This document shows, in pieces, positions 37,168 through 48,400 of a stretch of DNA of 64,000 nt. The DNA lies in contig NW_024104361.1 in NCBI RefSeq assembly GCF_003945595.2, positions 248,001 to 312,000 on the forward strand, read 5' to 3'. The position numbers were made by a program, and so were the translations under genes. Position 1 is the first letter of the stretch. Each line of letters opens with the position of its first letter. The notes beneath the pieces were generated by a model. That model had not been told where the DNA came from. It saw nothing but the letters and a program-made list of their open reading frames with translations, and made no database searches. This DNA is from Pipra filicauda. Taxonomy: Eukaryota > Chordata > Aves > Passeriformes > Pipridae.

Positions 37168-38765
37168 CTGCCGGGAAGGTGTCCTGGGCTAGGGCATCCT
37201 CTGTCTTGCCAGCCCTGCCTGGGGGGAGAAGAATGGTCAGCATGGTGGTGGTGGCTCCCTGCAGGCAGAGTCAGAAGCTGAACCTTTCCGAGAAAGGCTT
37301 GACAAGAGCAGTAAAAAAAGGGGAGCTCCTCCCTACTGCTTTATCCCACCCCTGAGGAGCAGCTGCATGAAGGCCCCATCAGCTGCTCCCCCTCCTTCCC
37401 AAAATACGTCTGCCCGACAGGACCCCTTCCCATTCCCACGCTTCCACTAGCCACCCCTGCGTGCCCTGGAACCCAATCCCTGCTGCCCTGACAGCTGCCT
37501 GCTCCCCACTGGCAAAACCTGCTGCCCACAGCGAGGGACCCGTCGGATCATCCCGGTCTGTGGCGCATTGTGGCTCCCAGCCTTTGGAAAGAGCTACTTT
37601 TGGGGACAGTTGGAAGCTCTGCCGTAGGGCCCCGGTGTGGGGCCGTGTGGCTTCTGCCTTCCCCCAGCACAGCAGCGGCAGCTGCTCAGTACCGAAAATG
37701 AAACCCAGAGAGTTTCCAGCAATGATGACGGGCCGGAAAACGCTGCTGCTGCCAGTCCCCTTCGGGGTGTAAAATGCTCTGGGTGGTGGTGGGATTTTGC
37801 CAAAAAGGAAAAAAAAACCTTGGTGTGGGATGCAAAACCAGGAGACTTGGCATCCCTGCCCAGCAGAAAAGATCCCCCTGCATCCTTCCTTTTCATCTTC
37901 CTCCCAGTGCTGAAATTGGGGTGTTGGTGGAAACCACTCTGCATTGCTGCAAATGCACACACCAGCTGGGATGTGGTGGAGATTTTGGGGGCCAAAGCTG
38001 CTGTTTGGAGCTCTGGGGCAGGTCCCCAGCATGTGTTGAGTGTGCACATTTACACTCCTAGGGCTCCTGTTCCCTGCCCGCTGGTTTGCATGCTCGGACA
38101 GCTGTGTGGGTGATGCCATTTGCTCGTCCTGCTTTCTTGGCCAGACTTTCAGTGACTCAGGGAAAGTCTATTTGGCTTTTGTTTCACTCTGCCAGCATGA
38201 CTCCAGCAGCCTGTACCACCCCTGCTTTCTGGGGTGAAGGGGGGAGCCAGGCACAGCCCCATCTGTTGGGGAGCGCTGGGGTTTGCCAGAGGGGAGATGC
38301 CCCGGCCGAGCCGCGGTGCCCCCATCCCTCGGCAGGGTGTGGAGCAGGGAAGCCCTGCCAGGCATTGCATCACATCCCAACCTCCTCTGCATCGTGCTTG
38401 GCCAAAATGTGCTTTTTTTGGTGTTGCTCGCTCTACTTCCCTCCCACAGGGAAGGAGGGAACACGGGCAGGAGGGGAGGGATGTGCCCCGTGGCCAGGGC
38501 AACATCCAGACTGTCCGGTCCCCAGTTCTCCCTGTGTGAGGACCAGGAGTTTCCAGGCTTGAGCAAACCATTCAGCTCTCAGGGCTTGGCTTTCAGCCAT
38601 CCCCTTCCCAGCAAAGGCTTCTAAAAAGAGACACCTGCACCCACGCATCCAGGAAACTCAGGATTCAGTGGGATGCAGGGACTCTGGAGAGCCATGGCAG
38701 CTCCCGAGTCCTCCCTCAGGGGCCCCCAGGCTTCCCCCTTCAGTGAGTGGCACCGACATCACCCA

Positions 38766-38843
<78 letters not shown>

Positions 38844-41800
38844 AACAGCCCTGTTGGCTCAGTTTGTCAGCACACTGCTCCTCGGGGACAGGCCAGCAGC
38901 CAGGGCAGGTGCCTTTCACCGCGTAGCCCTCCGGGTCCCCCCTCCTCGGTCGTGCCCTTGTGATGACAGGACTTGTCGGAGTATTTGAGGAACCGAGGAA
39001 AGAAATCAAACATACAAAGCCCTCGGTGTGCGGCTGTGTCTCTCAGCCCCTGCCAGAGTTGCTGACTTGGCTGTGGCAAAGGACTTTTGGGTTTGTGGCA
39101 TCCCAAGGGGCGGCGGTCCCCATCACTGCCCTCGCCTGGGGCTGGGGACAGTCCCCTTGCTGCCTGCAGCACGCAGGGGGATGCCATCATCCACCTCCTC
39201 AGACAAATCCATGGGCAAAGCCAGCCTGGGGTCTTCCCCCTCTAATGCTGCCAGCTGCCCGACCACAAATGAGCCACAGACCAAGAATTATTCACAGGGA
39301 TGACACAGAGAGCCACGTCCAGCAGTGCTGGCAAAACCCTCATTCCCAGGCCTGGGGCAGACATAATTCATTAAATGAACAGCCGTCTGCAAACGTCCGG
39401 CCCAGGACCCGCGGGGCAGCAGCGACAGGCACAGGGGCCCTGTCAGGGCTGAACCGTGGGGCTGGGTACACGCAGGTGACCTGGCGAGGCTGGTGGGGGC
39501 TGCTTGGCATCCCAAAGCTCTTCCTCGCTGGGGCACAGCCTGGACGGGGCAGCATGCAAGCGACAAGCATCCCTTTGTGAGGGGGAACAGAGGGGCTCTG
39601 TGTGCCCCATGTTCTCCCCTCTGGGGCTCCGCTGGGATGGGAGGGATGAGGAGAACCATCAGGATGCTGCTGCCACGCCGGGGTGCCCCACCAGTGACTG
39701 CTCCACCGGTGTGAGCAGACAGACGGACGGATGGACATGGTCCCTGGTGATGGCAGGCAACTGCTCTCCTCTTGCTCTGCACATCCCAAAGCAAAGAGCA
39801 GTAATTTCCAGGAACTGAGGTGCCTCAGACAGCAGCACTCACAGGTCCTCAAGTGCTGCTCCCTGACTTATCCTTCAGGCTGGAAGTGCTTTTCATTTCA
39901 GCAGGGACTGCTACAATTCCCACTGCCAAGAGGATAAAGGATTTATGGATTTCCCAGCTGAGTCAAAGCCAGCATAGGGTTTTGGGTGGTGGTGGGGATT
40001 TTGTTCCCATGCAGAGCTGCCCAGGTGGGATCTGATACTACCAGCAAGTTACCCTAACCCTGCCACAGCAAGAAGGAAGGACTCGAATGGTAATGGAGAC
40101 ACCAAACCATTCCAGTCCGCTGGAGCAAGTCAGTTCATGGGATGGATGCTCCCAATGGTGGTGCAGGTCGGGTGAGCAGGGTAGTGTAACTCCAGAGCAA
40201 GGACAGCAAGGCCCGCGGGGAGAGGGAGGAGCAATGGGATGCTCTTGTCACCCTTCTGCAGAGCATTTTGCAGGACTGCCTGACTGGGAGAGAAGAGCAA
40301 GGGTTTTCGGCTTGGTTTTGGGCAAGGGAAGGTCTTCCACGAAGCCTTGGGGCTCTCATCCCCCTCCTCTGGCTGCCCTGAACCCACACCAGGTGAGCTC
40401 CAGGAAGGAAAGGTGCCTGTGGCTGGCAGGGGAAACCAGCTGGAGGTGAGACTGGATGAAGTCACATTTTCCTCTGGTGACTCAACAGGCAACAAGTGAA
40501 CTTCAGATAAGGAGCGGCAATGAAGCACCTACATGCAAGTTCCCTCCCTGCCCCAGATCCCTCTGTCCATCCAGCCCCCATCTGCTCCCACGCAGAGCCC
40601 ACAGGGAGCTGCAGCTGAGCTCACTGCCCCCTGCACTGCTGCTCAGAGTAATTCCCTCCACGATCCTTTGCTTCATCAGATTTCCAGCAGACACAAGGGC
40701 CAGCAAAACACAGGGGTGGAACAACAAAGAGATAAGGAGCATGGGCTTATCTGCTGTCTGCACTGCTCTTTGTCTGCAACCTGGGGAAAAAAAATCCTCT
40801 GTATTTACTCTATCAACTATTTCCGCTCCCAGCTTCCTCCCAAGGCTGGCTTTGGGAAACGTGCCACCGGAGCTTCCCACTTTGCTTTCATCTCCCAGCA
40901 ATTTTCACCCCGGCCCTGGCTGTCCTCCAAGCCATGGCACAAGCACAGCACTGCTTCGGTTTGCCCTGCAGCGCATGTAAGGAGTCTGTCTGGACAGGTA
41001 TTTTTTGGTTAAAAACATGTCTAGTCAAGCTAAAAAAAGGAAGGAGGGAGGGAAATGTCACCGCCTACGATGTTTATAAAGCAACCGAGAATAGCCACAG
41101 GCCTCATCAAATTGAAGCCTGGAAACTGCCCATCAGAGAAGAAAGTTTGGGACGGAAAGTCCTTCTGGCTGAGGTTACACTCAGGAGCAGCGGCAGCGGG
41201 TGTTGGTACAAACAGGCACCACTGACACAACTTTGTTTTCATTGCATGAGCTCTTAAACTCCAGATGCACAAGGTTGTCTCCTGTCCACTCTTTATTGTC
41301 CCACCCTGAGCTCGGGGGTGAACTAGATGAGCTGTCCTTGCTCCTCGTCTCCCAAGAAGCACTGAATCCCAGATGGGATTTAGAGGCAGGTGTTGGCACA
41401 GTAACGCCAGTGACAGGACCAGCACAGGCTTCGTGGCCAGGACAGACCAGTCTGGGCTCTCCCTCACCTTGGTGGTGTCCAAGAGAGGTGTTTTGTCCCA
41501 ACCCAGCAGAGAGGAGAGCTGCTGCTCCTGCCCCCGGTGATTGTGATGGGAGACACAGAGGCATCTGTGCTGGGCATGGGGGAAGATGTGTGTCTGCCAG
41601 GCAGGGACCGGCCTCTGAGGTTGGATCTGGACCAGGAGGCAGTTGAAACACCTACCACCTTGAAGCCAGCTTGCTGGAAACCACAGGCACCTCTGGGGTG
41701 GGTTTTGCAAATACCACCTGCAGCAAAGGTGAGCGACTGAACGGCAGCTGAACGGGCCACTGAACGGGCCAAGCTGCCGGGCAGCAAGGGAGTCCGGAGC

Positions 41801-43238
41801 ACAGGCCACCAAGGCGGGTGAGGGGCCTGCCCGACCCCGTGTGCCCGGCGCCGGCGGCACAATGCCGGCTGCTGTGCGTGCCGGCAGCCCCCGGCCACGC
41901 CGGCAACCGCAAGCGCGCGGTCCTGCCTCAATGAGCCCTTTCTCTGGGGCGCAGAGCCCACGGTCCCTCCCACCGCCCCGCGCTCCTTCTCCTCGCTGCT
42001 CCGCACTAGCCTGGAAGCTCCCCCGCCAAACCCACCCCAAACCCAGGGACACCGCTCCCTCTGTGCCCTGCTCCGTGTCCCTTTCACCCCGAGACAGGCG
42101 TCTGTAGCGCTCCCGGGACCTCTGGGAGGGACCGGCGGCAATAGATGTTTGCTGGGGGGAAATAGTGACCCGTGCCCGGGTCTTGTTGCGAAAATGAGTC
42201 GTACACTGAAGCAACATGGCAGATGTGGGAAAACTGCAGAGTTAAATCCCTGTCCCGGTGTGGTGGTGTGGAAAAAGAGACACTTTCCCCGAGGCAGCAA
42301 AGCCAGGCTCGGTGCAAAGGTAGTGGGGTGCGGGCAGCTCCCCCAGATGTGGGAGAGGCTACTGAAATCCCGGCAGGCTCTGAGTGGGGGCTCTGCTGGG
42401 GCGGTCTTTGTCATCCTAAGGTACCCCCATACCAGCCAGGTCCCCTCTGGGGCCGTGAGGATGTCGAAGCCCCAGCTCCGGCAGAAATGCCGCTGGCTCC
42501 TCGGTGCCGGGAGCCGGCCCGAGGGCCAGGGTGCCCCGGAGGCCCCGAGGCAGGAGGGGAAAGGGTGAGGACAACTTTCCAGTGCTCCCTGGTAGGGGCT
42601 GACAGGCCGGATGATGCAACTCCGGGATGGTTGTGAGAAAGTCTCCTTTTCCAAAGTCTCCTTCTGCCGCCCCAGCTGCGCTTCGCTCCGGACGGAGGCT
42701 CAGCGCTGCCGCCGCAGAGCTCGACTCTATCCCATTGATTGCATTTTTCCTGTTTTTCTTCCCCCGAAAGAAAGGCACGGGGAGAGCTGCTGGGGCAGTC
42801 GTGCTGGGAGGACGCTCTCTCGGAGGCAGGGCGCTGGGATCCGGCTGTCGGCCGAGGGGAGTGAGGGACGGAGGCAGCGCCGGCGCTGCCCCGCTGCGGG
42901 AGCGGGCGGCCGGGGCCCCGCACCGAGACAAAGGAGCGGCCGAGGCCGGAGGGCGCACAAAGGACCCAGCGGAGCCCGGGGCCGCCCCGCGGGGGGATGC
43001 GGCCGCCGAGCCCCCGGGCTCTCCGCCGGCCTCGCTCCCCCTGCCCGGGGGGGCTCGGGGCCGCGGCCCCTCCTCGCACGCCCAACTTCCCGCAACTCCC
43101 CGCCGCGCCGGGAAAGGCCCGACCCCCGCCGCCATCCTCCCCCCCCGCCCCGGGGCTCTCGCTGCCCATCGCCCCGGTCCCGGCCCCCGGCTGCGCTCCG
43201 GCCCCATCGGTCCCGCTCCCGGCTCCCGCCGCACCTAC
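37168..43238 (-). other. CHST3: CHST3 5' intron (inferred)
   Basis: About 6 kb separate the first coding exon from the proposed untranslated exon 1. It contains a long TG microsatellite (38770-38841) and a GC-rich patch at 41750-42100. The long open frames on the minus strand at 41.0-42.7 kb overlap each other in different frames, have low-complexity composition and match no domain, so I read them as chance. Confidence 0.5.
38770..38841 (+). repeat. (TG)n microsatellite, about 35 units
   Basis: An uninterrupted alternating TG run of about 70 bases. It is likely length-polymorphic and may adopt Z-DNA. Confidence 0.97.
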
Positions 43239-43400
43239 CGGCAGTGGCTCCGCGGGGCGAGCTCGCCCGGTCCTGCCGTGCGGGAGGAGGGACGGCAGAG
43301 GGTCCCCTGCTTTTCTTCACGGTGCTGTCATCCTCCCTCCCTCGTTCCCTCCCTCCCCTCTTCGCTCCCTCCTTCCTTCCTTCCTTCCTCCCTCCCGGTG
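43239..43400 (-). other. CHST3: Probable untranslated exon 1 of CHST3 (5' end approximate)
   Basis: The donor at 43239/43238 (GCCG|gtaggtg) in the CpG island can splice to the acceptor at 37167. The transcription start is not visible and 43400 is a placeholder. Confidence 0.4.
43360..43397 (+). repeat. CTTCC-rich polypyrimidine tract
   Basis: CCCTCCTTCCTTCCTTCCTT and flanks form an almost pure C/T strand within the CpG island. Confidence 0.85.
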
Positions 43401-43579
43401 TAGCGGCGGGGGGAGCGGTCCCGGCGCCTGGACGCGGGTCCCGGGGCGGAGCCGGGCAGGGTCCCCGGGCCAGCCCCCGCTGCCTCTCCGCTGTCCCCTC
43501 CCCGACACGCCACGCCGGGAAACCGGGAGTTGCCGGCCCTAGCCCCAGGATCGCTGGAAGGGACCGCCTGGCCGCTGGG

Positions 43580-45130
43580 GTGGGGAAGTGGGGGCCTGGA
43601 GCGCACAGACACCCCGCGAAACTGTCAAGACAAGATCCCTGCTGGGCACCACGGTGTGATCTGGGCTGCAGGCTCATGTCTAGTTCCCTGCCCAAAGCGG
43701 GATCACACTGGGGTGGTCAGGGCTTTATCCAGCAAACCTCCAAGGATGGATCCAGTATAACGTCTGCCTGCCCGCTGTCGTCCTGGAGAAAATGTTTCTC
43801 CTTATATCCACTCCAAATCTCTCCCAGTTTTCACCATCCCACCACGTGAGGAAGCTGGCTCCATCTCCATGACCACCTAGTGGGAAGGTTCCTCCTGCTT
43901 GTCCCCAGCCAAAACTGGCTCCAGGGTCAATAGCTTTTCCCCCAAACTCCACTTTCTCCCCATACAGGAGCTTGGGGGAAGTTGTCCCCACTGTGGTGTG
44001 CTGTGCCAGTGAGCTCATGTCTGTGTGCTCCAGGAGGGCAGGGAGTGAGAACATCCTACTGGAAACAGCTCAGGAGTTGGGGGACACTGGCTGTCACTGT
44101 CCCCGCAGGGCAGGCTAAGGGTTTGGAGCATTAAATTGTACAGAAACAGCTGTTTTGGTTTAAGTGCAGAAATTCATACGTACACACACTCCCTCAGAGC
44201 TCTGTAACATTAGATACTGAGGAGCTGAAAGACATCTGGCTCTTCAGGCAGGGAGAGATCCAAAAAACTAGTCCCCATAAAAACTTTCAGCCTTCTTTTG
44301 CATTCCTGGCATAGTTTTTCTGCTACGCATGTGGCATAGGCAGAGAAATGCAGGTTTTCTTGGCACTGAAGTGTGAGGACCTGCATCACTCCTCTGCGGC
44401 TTCCTATCAGCCAAGGTGATGGGGACAGGTTTGCTCACAGAGTGCCAGTGGCTGGTGGCACAGTTGGCATGCAAACACCAAAGCAGGAAAGCCTGGGTGT
44501 GATGTTCATGGTGTAGCCTCCATCTATCCATCCATCCATCCATCTGTTTTTCCTGGTTTTATCTTGCACCCACAGCAGTAACTCTGTGATCCAGCTGCAG
44601 GCAGACACAGTGACTCCGGTACCCTCCTGCCGTGGCTCTGGCTTCCACAGCGTCCTGATGGAACTGGGGTGAAGGGCAGAGTCTGGGAAACTCTGCCTAA
44701 ATGAGGCAAACCCGGCGCTTGCAGGATCAGGCCTGTGTAGGCTGTCAGGTTGATCACGTCAAAAAAGAGTGGATAAGTCTGGCTGGCCGCACACCCGCAG
44801 GAGTTTTGTGGGGTTTGGAAATGTGGCGAAGCACTTTCAAGCTCCTCGCTTGTTATTTCAACTGAAACGGGGAATTCTGCCTTGGATTTTGTGGGCAGAG
44901 GAGATCTTGGTGAAAACACAACCCTAATATGTAAATAATTTTAAGATGAGGGCAGAGAGAGGCTGGTGGGGAGTCAGACACTCACACTAGTGGGGTGCCA
45001 CTGCCTTTGCAGGATGCTTTTGCGGTGGTCCCAGGGGGTGGCAGGAGCAGAGGAGAGACCTTCCCCACATGTGGGGCACAGCCTGGACTGAAGCCCACCC
45101 TCCGGAGCCTGGGGTGTGCTCCCTGTCTGC
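43580..45130. other. Intergenic, nothing recognised
   Basis: Apart from a short (ATCC)n run at 44524-44543, I see no exon, repeat family or regulatory element that can be supported. Confidence 0.5.
44524..44543 (+). repeat. (ATCC)n microsatellite
   Basis: About five copies of a CATC/ATCC tetranucleotide. Confidence 0.85.
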
Positions 45131-45134
45131 TCTG

Positions 45135-45474
45135 CACACACACACACACACACAGACACACACACACACACAGACACACACACACACACACACAGACACA
45201 CACACACACAGACACACACACACACAGACACACAGACACACAGACACAGACACACAGACACACACAGACACACACAGACACACACAGACACACACAGACA
45301 CACACAGACACACACACAGACACACACACACACAGACACAGACACACACAGACACAGACACACACAGACACACAGACACACAGACACACACAGACACACA
45401 CACACACAGAGACACACAGAGACACACACACACACAGACACAGACACACACAGACACACACACACACACACACG
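45135..45474 (+). repeat. Compound CA / CAGACA satellite
   Basis: 340 bases built only from CA dinucleotides with regularly interspersed GA (CACAGACACA words, mostly every 8-14 bases, twice as CAGAGACA). It looks like an old CA microsatellite whose interrupted unit has been re-amplified. Six-frame translations give meaningless THTHTH/CVCVCV frames. Confidence 0.97.
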
Positions 45475-45709
45475 CAGGGCTCGGGGTGGAGATCACCTTC
45501 CTGATTCATTAATAAGTAAAGATGGCACAGGGAGAAACAAAGTGTCTTCTCCACCCCTCAAGCTGCAGAGAGAGGCGACAGGAGAGGCAGGGAGTTGTGT
45601 TTCCTCCACCCTTTGCTAGCTGTGGGATCACGTTCCCTTTGTCCCCCATTCCTCTTCCCCAGGGATAACAGAGACTGTTCTCCTTGCTCCCCGTGTTGCA
45701 CATGTGTGT

Positions 45710-45755
45710 ACACACACACACACACACACACGCACACACACACACGCACACACAC

Positions 45756-45803
<48 letters not shown>
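45710..45803 (+). repeat. (CA)n microsatellite with CG interruptions
   Basis: About 94 bases of CA with three CGCA interruptions, beginning after CATGTGTGTA and ending in CATGTA. It lies 240 bases past the compound CA array. Confidence 0.95.
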
Positions 45804-45808
<5 letters not shown>

Positions 45809-46099
45809 TCCCTGCCGTGCGGGAGCAGGCAAGGGACCAGTCCCCAGAATGACATCAGGAGCAAGGAAAGGGGAACATGTTACTATAGCAACCAGGATGC
45901 TCTGGGATTTCGGGGAATAGAGGCATCTGATGCTGATTTTCTGCCCTCGGTTCAAGCCGATGATGTGGTGGTGACCACATCGACTTGAAAAAGCCTCCAC
46001 TGGTCTTTGCCCTATTATCACCAGGGCATTCAGCCTAGAAATCTTCCTGAGAAGACTGTCACCAAATTCTGTCCCATGTTCTTCTTGGTGGATAATTGA

Positions 46100-46800
46100 G
46101 GTTCTTGTTAATAGATCCCTTGGGGCAGGTTAGACTGAAAGGACATTGAATGACCAGTGTTTATATACATATATGTATATGCCAGGTTTATTTTGGAACA
46201 ATTTGGTTGCAATGGAAAGGAGGTGTGTACCTTGTTTTGGTTATTATCTGTAGAAATATAGGAGTATAAAACTATAAAATTATCACTTAAGAAAATATAT
46301 AAGGAAAAGAAAGAATTAGAAAGAAAGGATAAGGGCAGACAGCAGAAAGATGTCAGCACCCATGGATCCACTGATGAGACTTGATTGTTGCAATTTAGAT
46401 GTTCATTGGTCTGAGTCTTGATCCATTGGGGGTGAGGGAAGCCCCCAAATAATAGAGTCTAATGGGTTAATATACACTCAGGTTCAGGTGGGAACGCCCA
46501 GGTTTCCCCCTGAGAGGGGAGTTTTACACTGTCATGTAACACTGTGGATCACTGGTGGAAGCCCCAGAAATGAATCTGGGGGCACTTTGGGAGTCTTCGA
46601 TGTTTATGACACCTAAGACATGACAGCTGCCTCTCATGTCAGCCTGGGTTTGCCAGTGATGCCTTATCAGAAGGATGTGAATGTCCCTGTACCTCCCCCA
46701 GGGAGGAGTTTTACACCTGATACAGTTGTGTAAAGGAGGACATTGGCATGATAAAAAAGCATTCTCCCACCCCTGCAGGATCTGCTTCAACAATTTGGGG
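46100..46800. other. Unidentified AT-rich stretch, possibly degraded repeat
   Basis: The composition changes sharply to AT-rich here. Two similar segments (near 46501-46525 and 46691-46715, sharing GGAGTTTTACAC) hint at an old repetitive element, perhaps a decayed LTR-type copy leading into the minisatellite. No open frame, terminal repeat or target-site duplication is clear, so the class is left open. Confidence 0.3.
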
Positions 46801-46829
46801 ATAAGATAGAGGTAAACAGTTGTCTTTTG

Positions 46830-47415
46830 GGTGGGCAAATCTACTTAATCTGTAGGGGACAAAATTAACATTCTGGGGGTAAATATTGAGTTAGTCTGTA
46901 GGGAAGAGAATGAACAATTTAAGGTAAAAATGAGGTAATCAGTTAGTGGACAGGTAGGGAAAATTTTGTGTGCAAACCTTTAGGCAATCTGTAAAGGGAT
47001 AGTGAATATTTTGGGGGTAAAATCCGAGATTATCCGTAGGGGACAGAATGAAAATTTGCAATAATCTGGAGGTAATCAGTGGGGGCTTTTTGGTGGCAAA
47101 GTGTAGGCAATCTACAAAATGCCTACAAAGGGAACATTTGGGGGTAAATCTTGAGGCCATGAATATTTTAAGGTAAACTGTGGTAATATATTGCAGACAG
47201 ATAGGGAAAATTTGGGGGATAAAACTTGATGTAATCAATAGGGGATAATGAATATTTTTGATGGCAAATCTGAGGTAATATGTAAGGGAGAAAATGAACA
47301 TTTGGGGGATAAGATAGAGATATTCTTTTGGTATTAATCTGTAGGGGACAGATTAATCTGTATTAATCTGTAGAGGACAAAATTAACTTTTTCGGGGTAA
47401 AACTTGAGGTGATCT
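46830..47415 (+). repeat. Diverged minisatellite, unit roughly 45-55 bp
   Basis: Degenerate copies of a unit containing ATCTGTAGGGGACAAAAT, then AACATTTTGGGGGTAAAA, then TTGAGGT recur about a dozen times (for example at 46850, 46895, 47030, 47280 and 47340-47415). Unit length varies and similarity is modest, so the array is old. A mirrored remnant occurs at about 48255-48400. Confidence 0.75.
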
Positions 47416-47606
47416 GTAGGGGACTAAATCTTCATGACAGATCATTGCACAATATCGTCTTTTTAGCTTTAGAAACATTTAACTCAGAGAGCAGCAGGGC
47501 TGACCCATGTCCCAGACCACTTCCGTGCCTTTTAAGCGCTGGCAGCTCCATCTGCTGGGAGGAGAAAGAAGGAAAGGATGGAAAACAAATGCAGGGAGAG
47601 ATCACA

Positions 47607-47690
47607 GAATCGTCATGGAATTCCAGACTGGTTTAGATTGGAAGGGACCTTCAGGATCACCTCATTCCACCCCCCTGCCATGGGCCCTGA
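47607..47690 (-). mobile_element. CR1 3' tail, minus orientation, left arm
   Basis: 'cacagaatcgtcatggaatt' followed by 'ttggaagggaccttcaggatc' is a reversed CR1 terminus. It abuts the plus-oriented copy head to head. Confidence 0.7.
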
Positions 47691-48065
47691 CTCACAGAAG
47701 GAGACGATTCTTGACTGGATTAGAGGAGTGAATCAGCCCAGGGTGCAGAGAACAGCACATGATGAGCCAGCCAGGCTGTGGGAGTGAGAGCACAGCAGCT
47801 TCAAACTGACAGAGAGCAGGTTTAGATGTGATATTGGGAAGAAATTCTTCCCTGTGAGGGTGGGGAGGCCCTGGCACAGGTTACCCAGAGAAGCTGTGGC
47901 TGCCCCATCCCTGGAAGTGTCCAAGGCCAGGTTGGATGGAGCTCTGAGCTAGGTTGCTACCTGGTCTAGTGGAAGGTATCCCTGCCCATGGCAGGGGCTG
48001 GAACAACGTGATCCGAAAGGTCCCGTCCACCCCAAACCAGTCTGGAATTCCATGACGATTCTGTG
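47690..48065 (+). mobile_element. CR1 LINE 3' end, plus orientation, inside the inverted repeat
   Basis: 'gatattgggaagaaattcttc', the 'ggtggggaggccctggcac' segment and the 'ctagtggaaggtatccctgc' segment follow CR1 order. The copy at 56144-56508 is its close relative in reverse, down to the less usual 5' portion (TTCAAACTGACAGAGAGCAG). Confidence 0.8.
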
Positions 48066-48254
48066 ATCTCTCCCTGCATTTGTTTTTCATCCTTTCCTTC
48101 TTTCTCCTCCCAGCAGATGGAGCTGCCAGCACTTAAAAGGCACGGAAGTGGTCTGGGACATGGGTTAGCCCTGCTGCTCTCCGAGATAAACGTTTCTAAA
48201 ACTAAAAAGACGATATTGTGCAATGATCTGTCACGTAGATTTAGTCCCTCAAGT

Positions 48255-48400
48255 CACCTCAAGTTTTACTCCGAAAAGTTCGTTTTCTCATCTACAGATT
48301 AGCGCAGACGTTACAGCCAAAATAACCCTCTGATTACCTCTATCTTAGCCACAAAATGTTCATTCTCTCCCCTACATATTACCTCAGATTTCCCCCTGAC
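48255..48400 (-). repeat. Mirrored minisatellite remnant
   Basis: Words such as CCCCTACATATTACCTCAGA, ACAAAATGTTCATTCTCTCC and CTACAGATTA are reverse complements of the 46.83-47.41 kb unit, so the right flank repeats the left flank in inverse order. Confidence 0.7.

Larger units (their letters stand above)
42600..43580 (-). promoter_or_regulatory. CHST3: CpG island, probable CHST3 promoter
   Basis: It is the strongest CpG-dense block upstream of CHST3, with many GC boxes and a polypyrimidine CCTTCC stretch at 43320-43397. It contains a consensus minus-strand donor (CTGCCG|gtaggt, exon edge 43239). No other candidate promoter of comparable strength lies between here and the coding exons. Confidence 0.6.
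47390..48287. repeat. Large inverted repeat, arms about 235 bp plus CR1 tails
   Basis: The left arm 47420-47635 and right arm 48028-48250 are reverse complements with about ten differences in roughly 235 bases by eye. Both arms carry ATCATTGCACAATATCGTCT and its complement. Outside the arms, minisatellite sequence is also mirrored. Inside them, each arm continues into a CR1 3' tail pointing outward, and the centre (47690-47975) is CR1 body. The structure could fold into a long hairpin. It matches no named element I know. Confidence 0.85.

Noticed and set aside
41030..42654. Two minus-strand open frames of about 395 residues each
   Set aside because: They overlap in different frames, are rich in P, G, R, A and S, and show no domain or splice logic. 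GC-rich DNA in the CHST3 5' intron explains them.
42611..43849. Plus-strand 412-residue and minus-strand 322-residue frames
   Set aside because: Both lie over the same CpG island with low-complexity translation; they are mutually exclusive and without homology I recognise.
45135..45474. CRISPR-like array
   Set aside because: The periodic repeats have no unique spacers and are a simple-sequence satellite in a vertebrate genome.
44974..45619. Long CVCVCV / HTHTHT proteins
   Set aside because: They are translations of the CA/CAGACA satellite, not genes.
47409..47636. Possible small gene in the inverted-repeat arm
   Set aside because: Only about 75 residues, no start context or splice evidence, and part of the frame is CR1 tail. 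Reported as an observation only.
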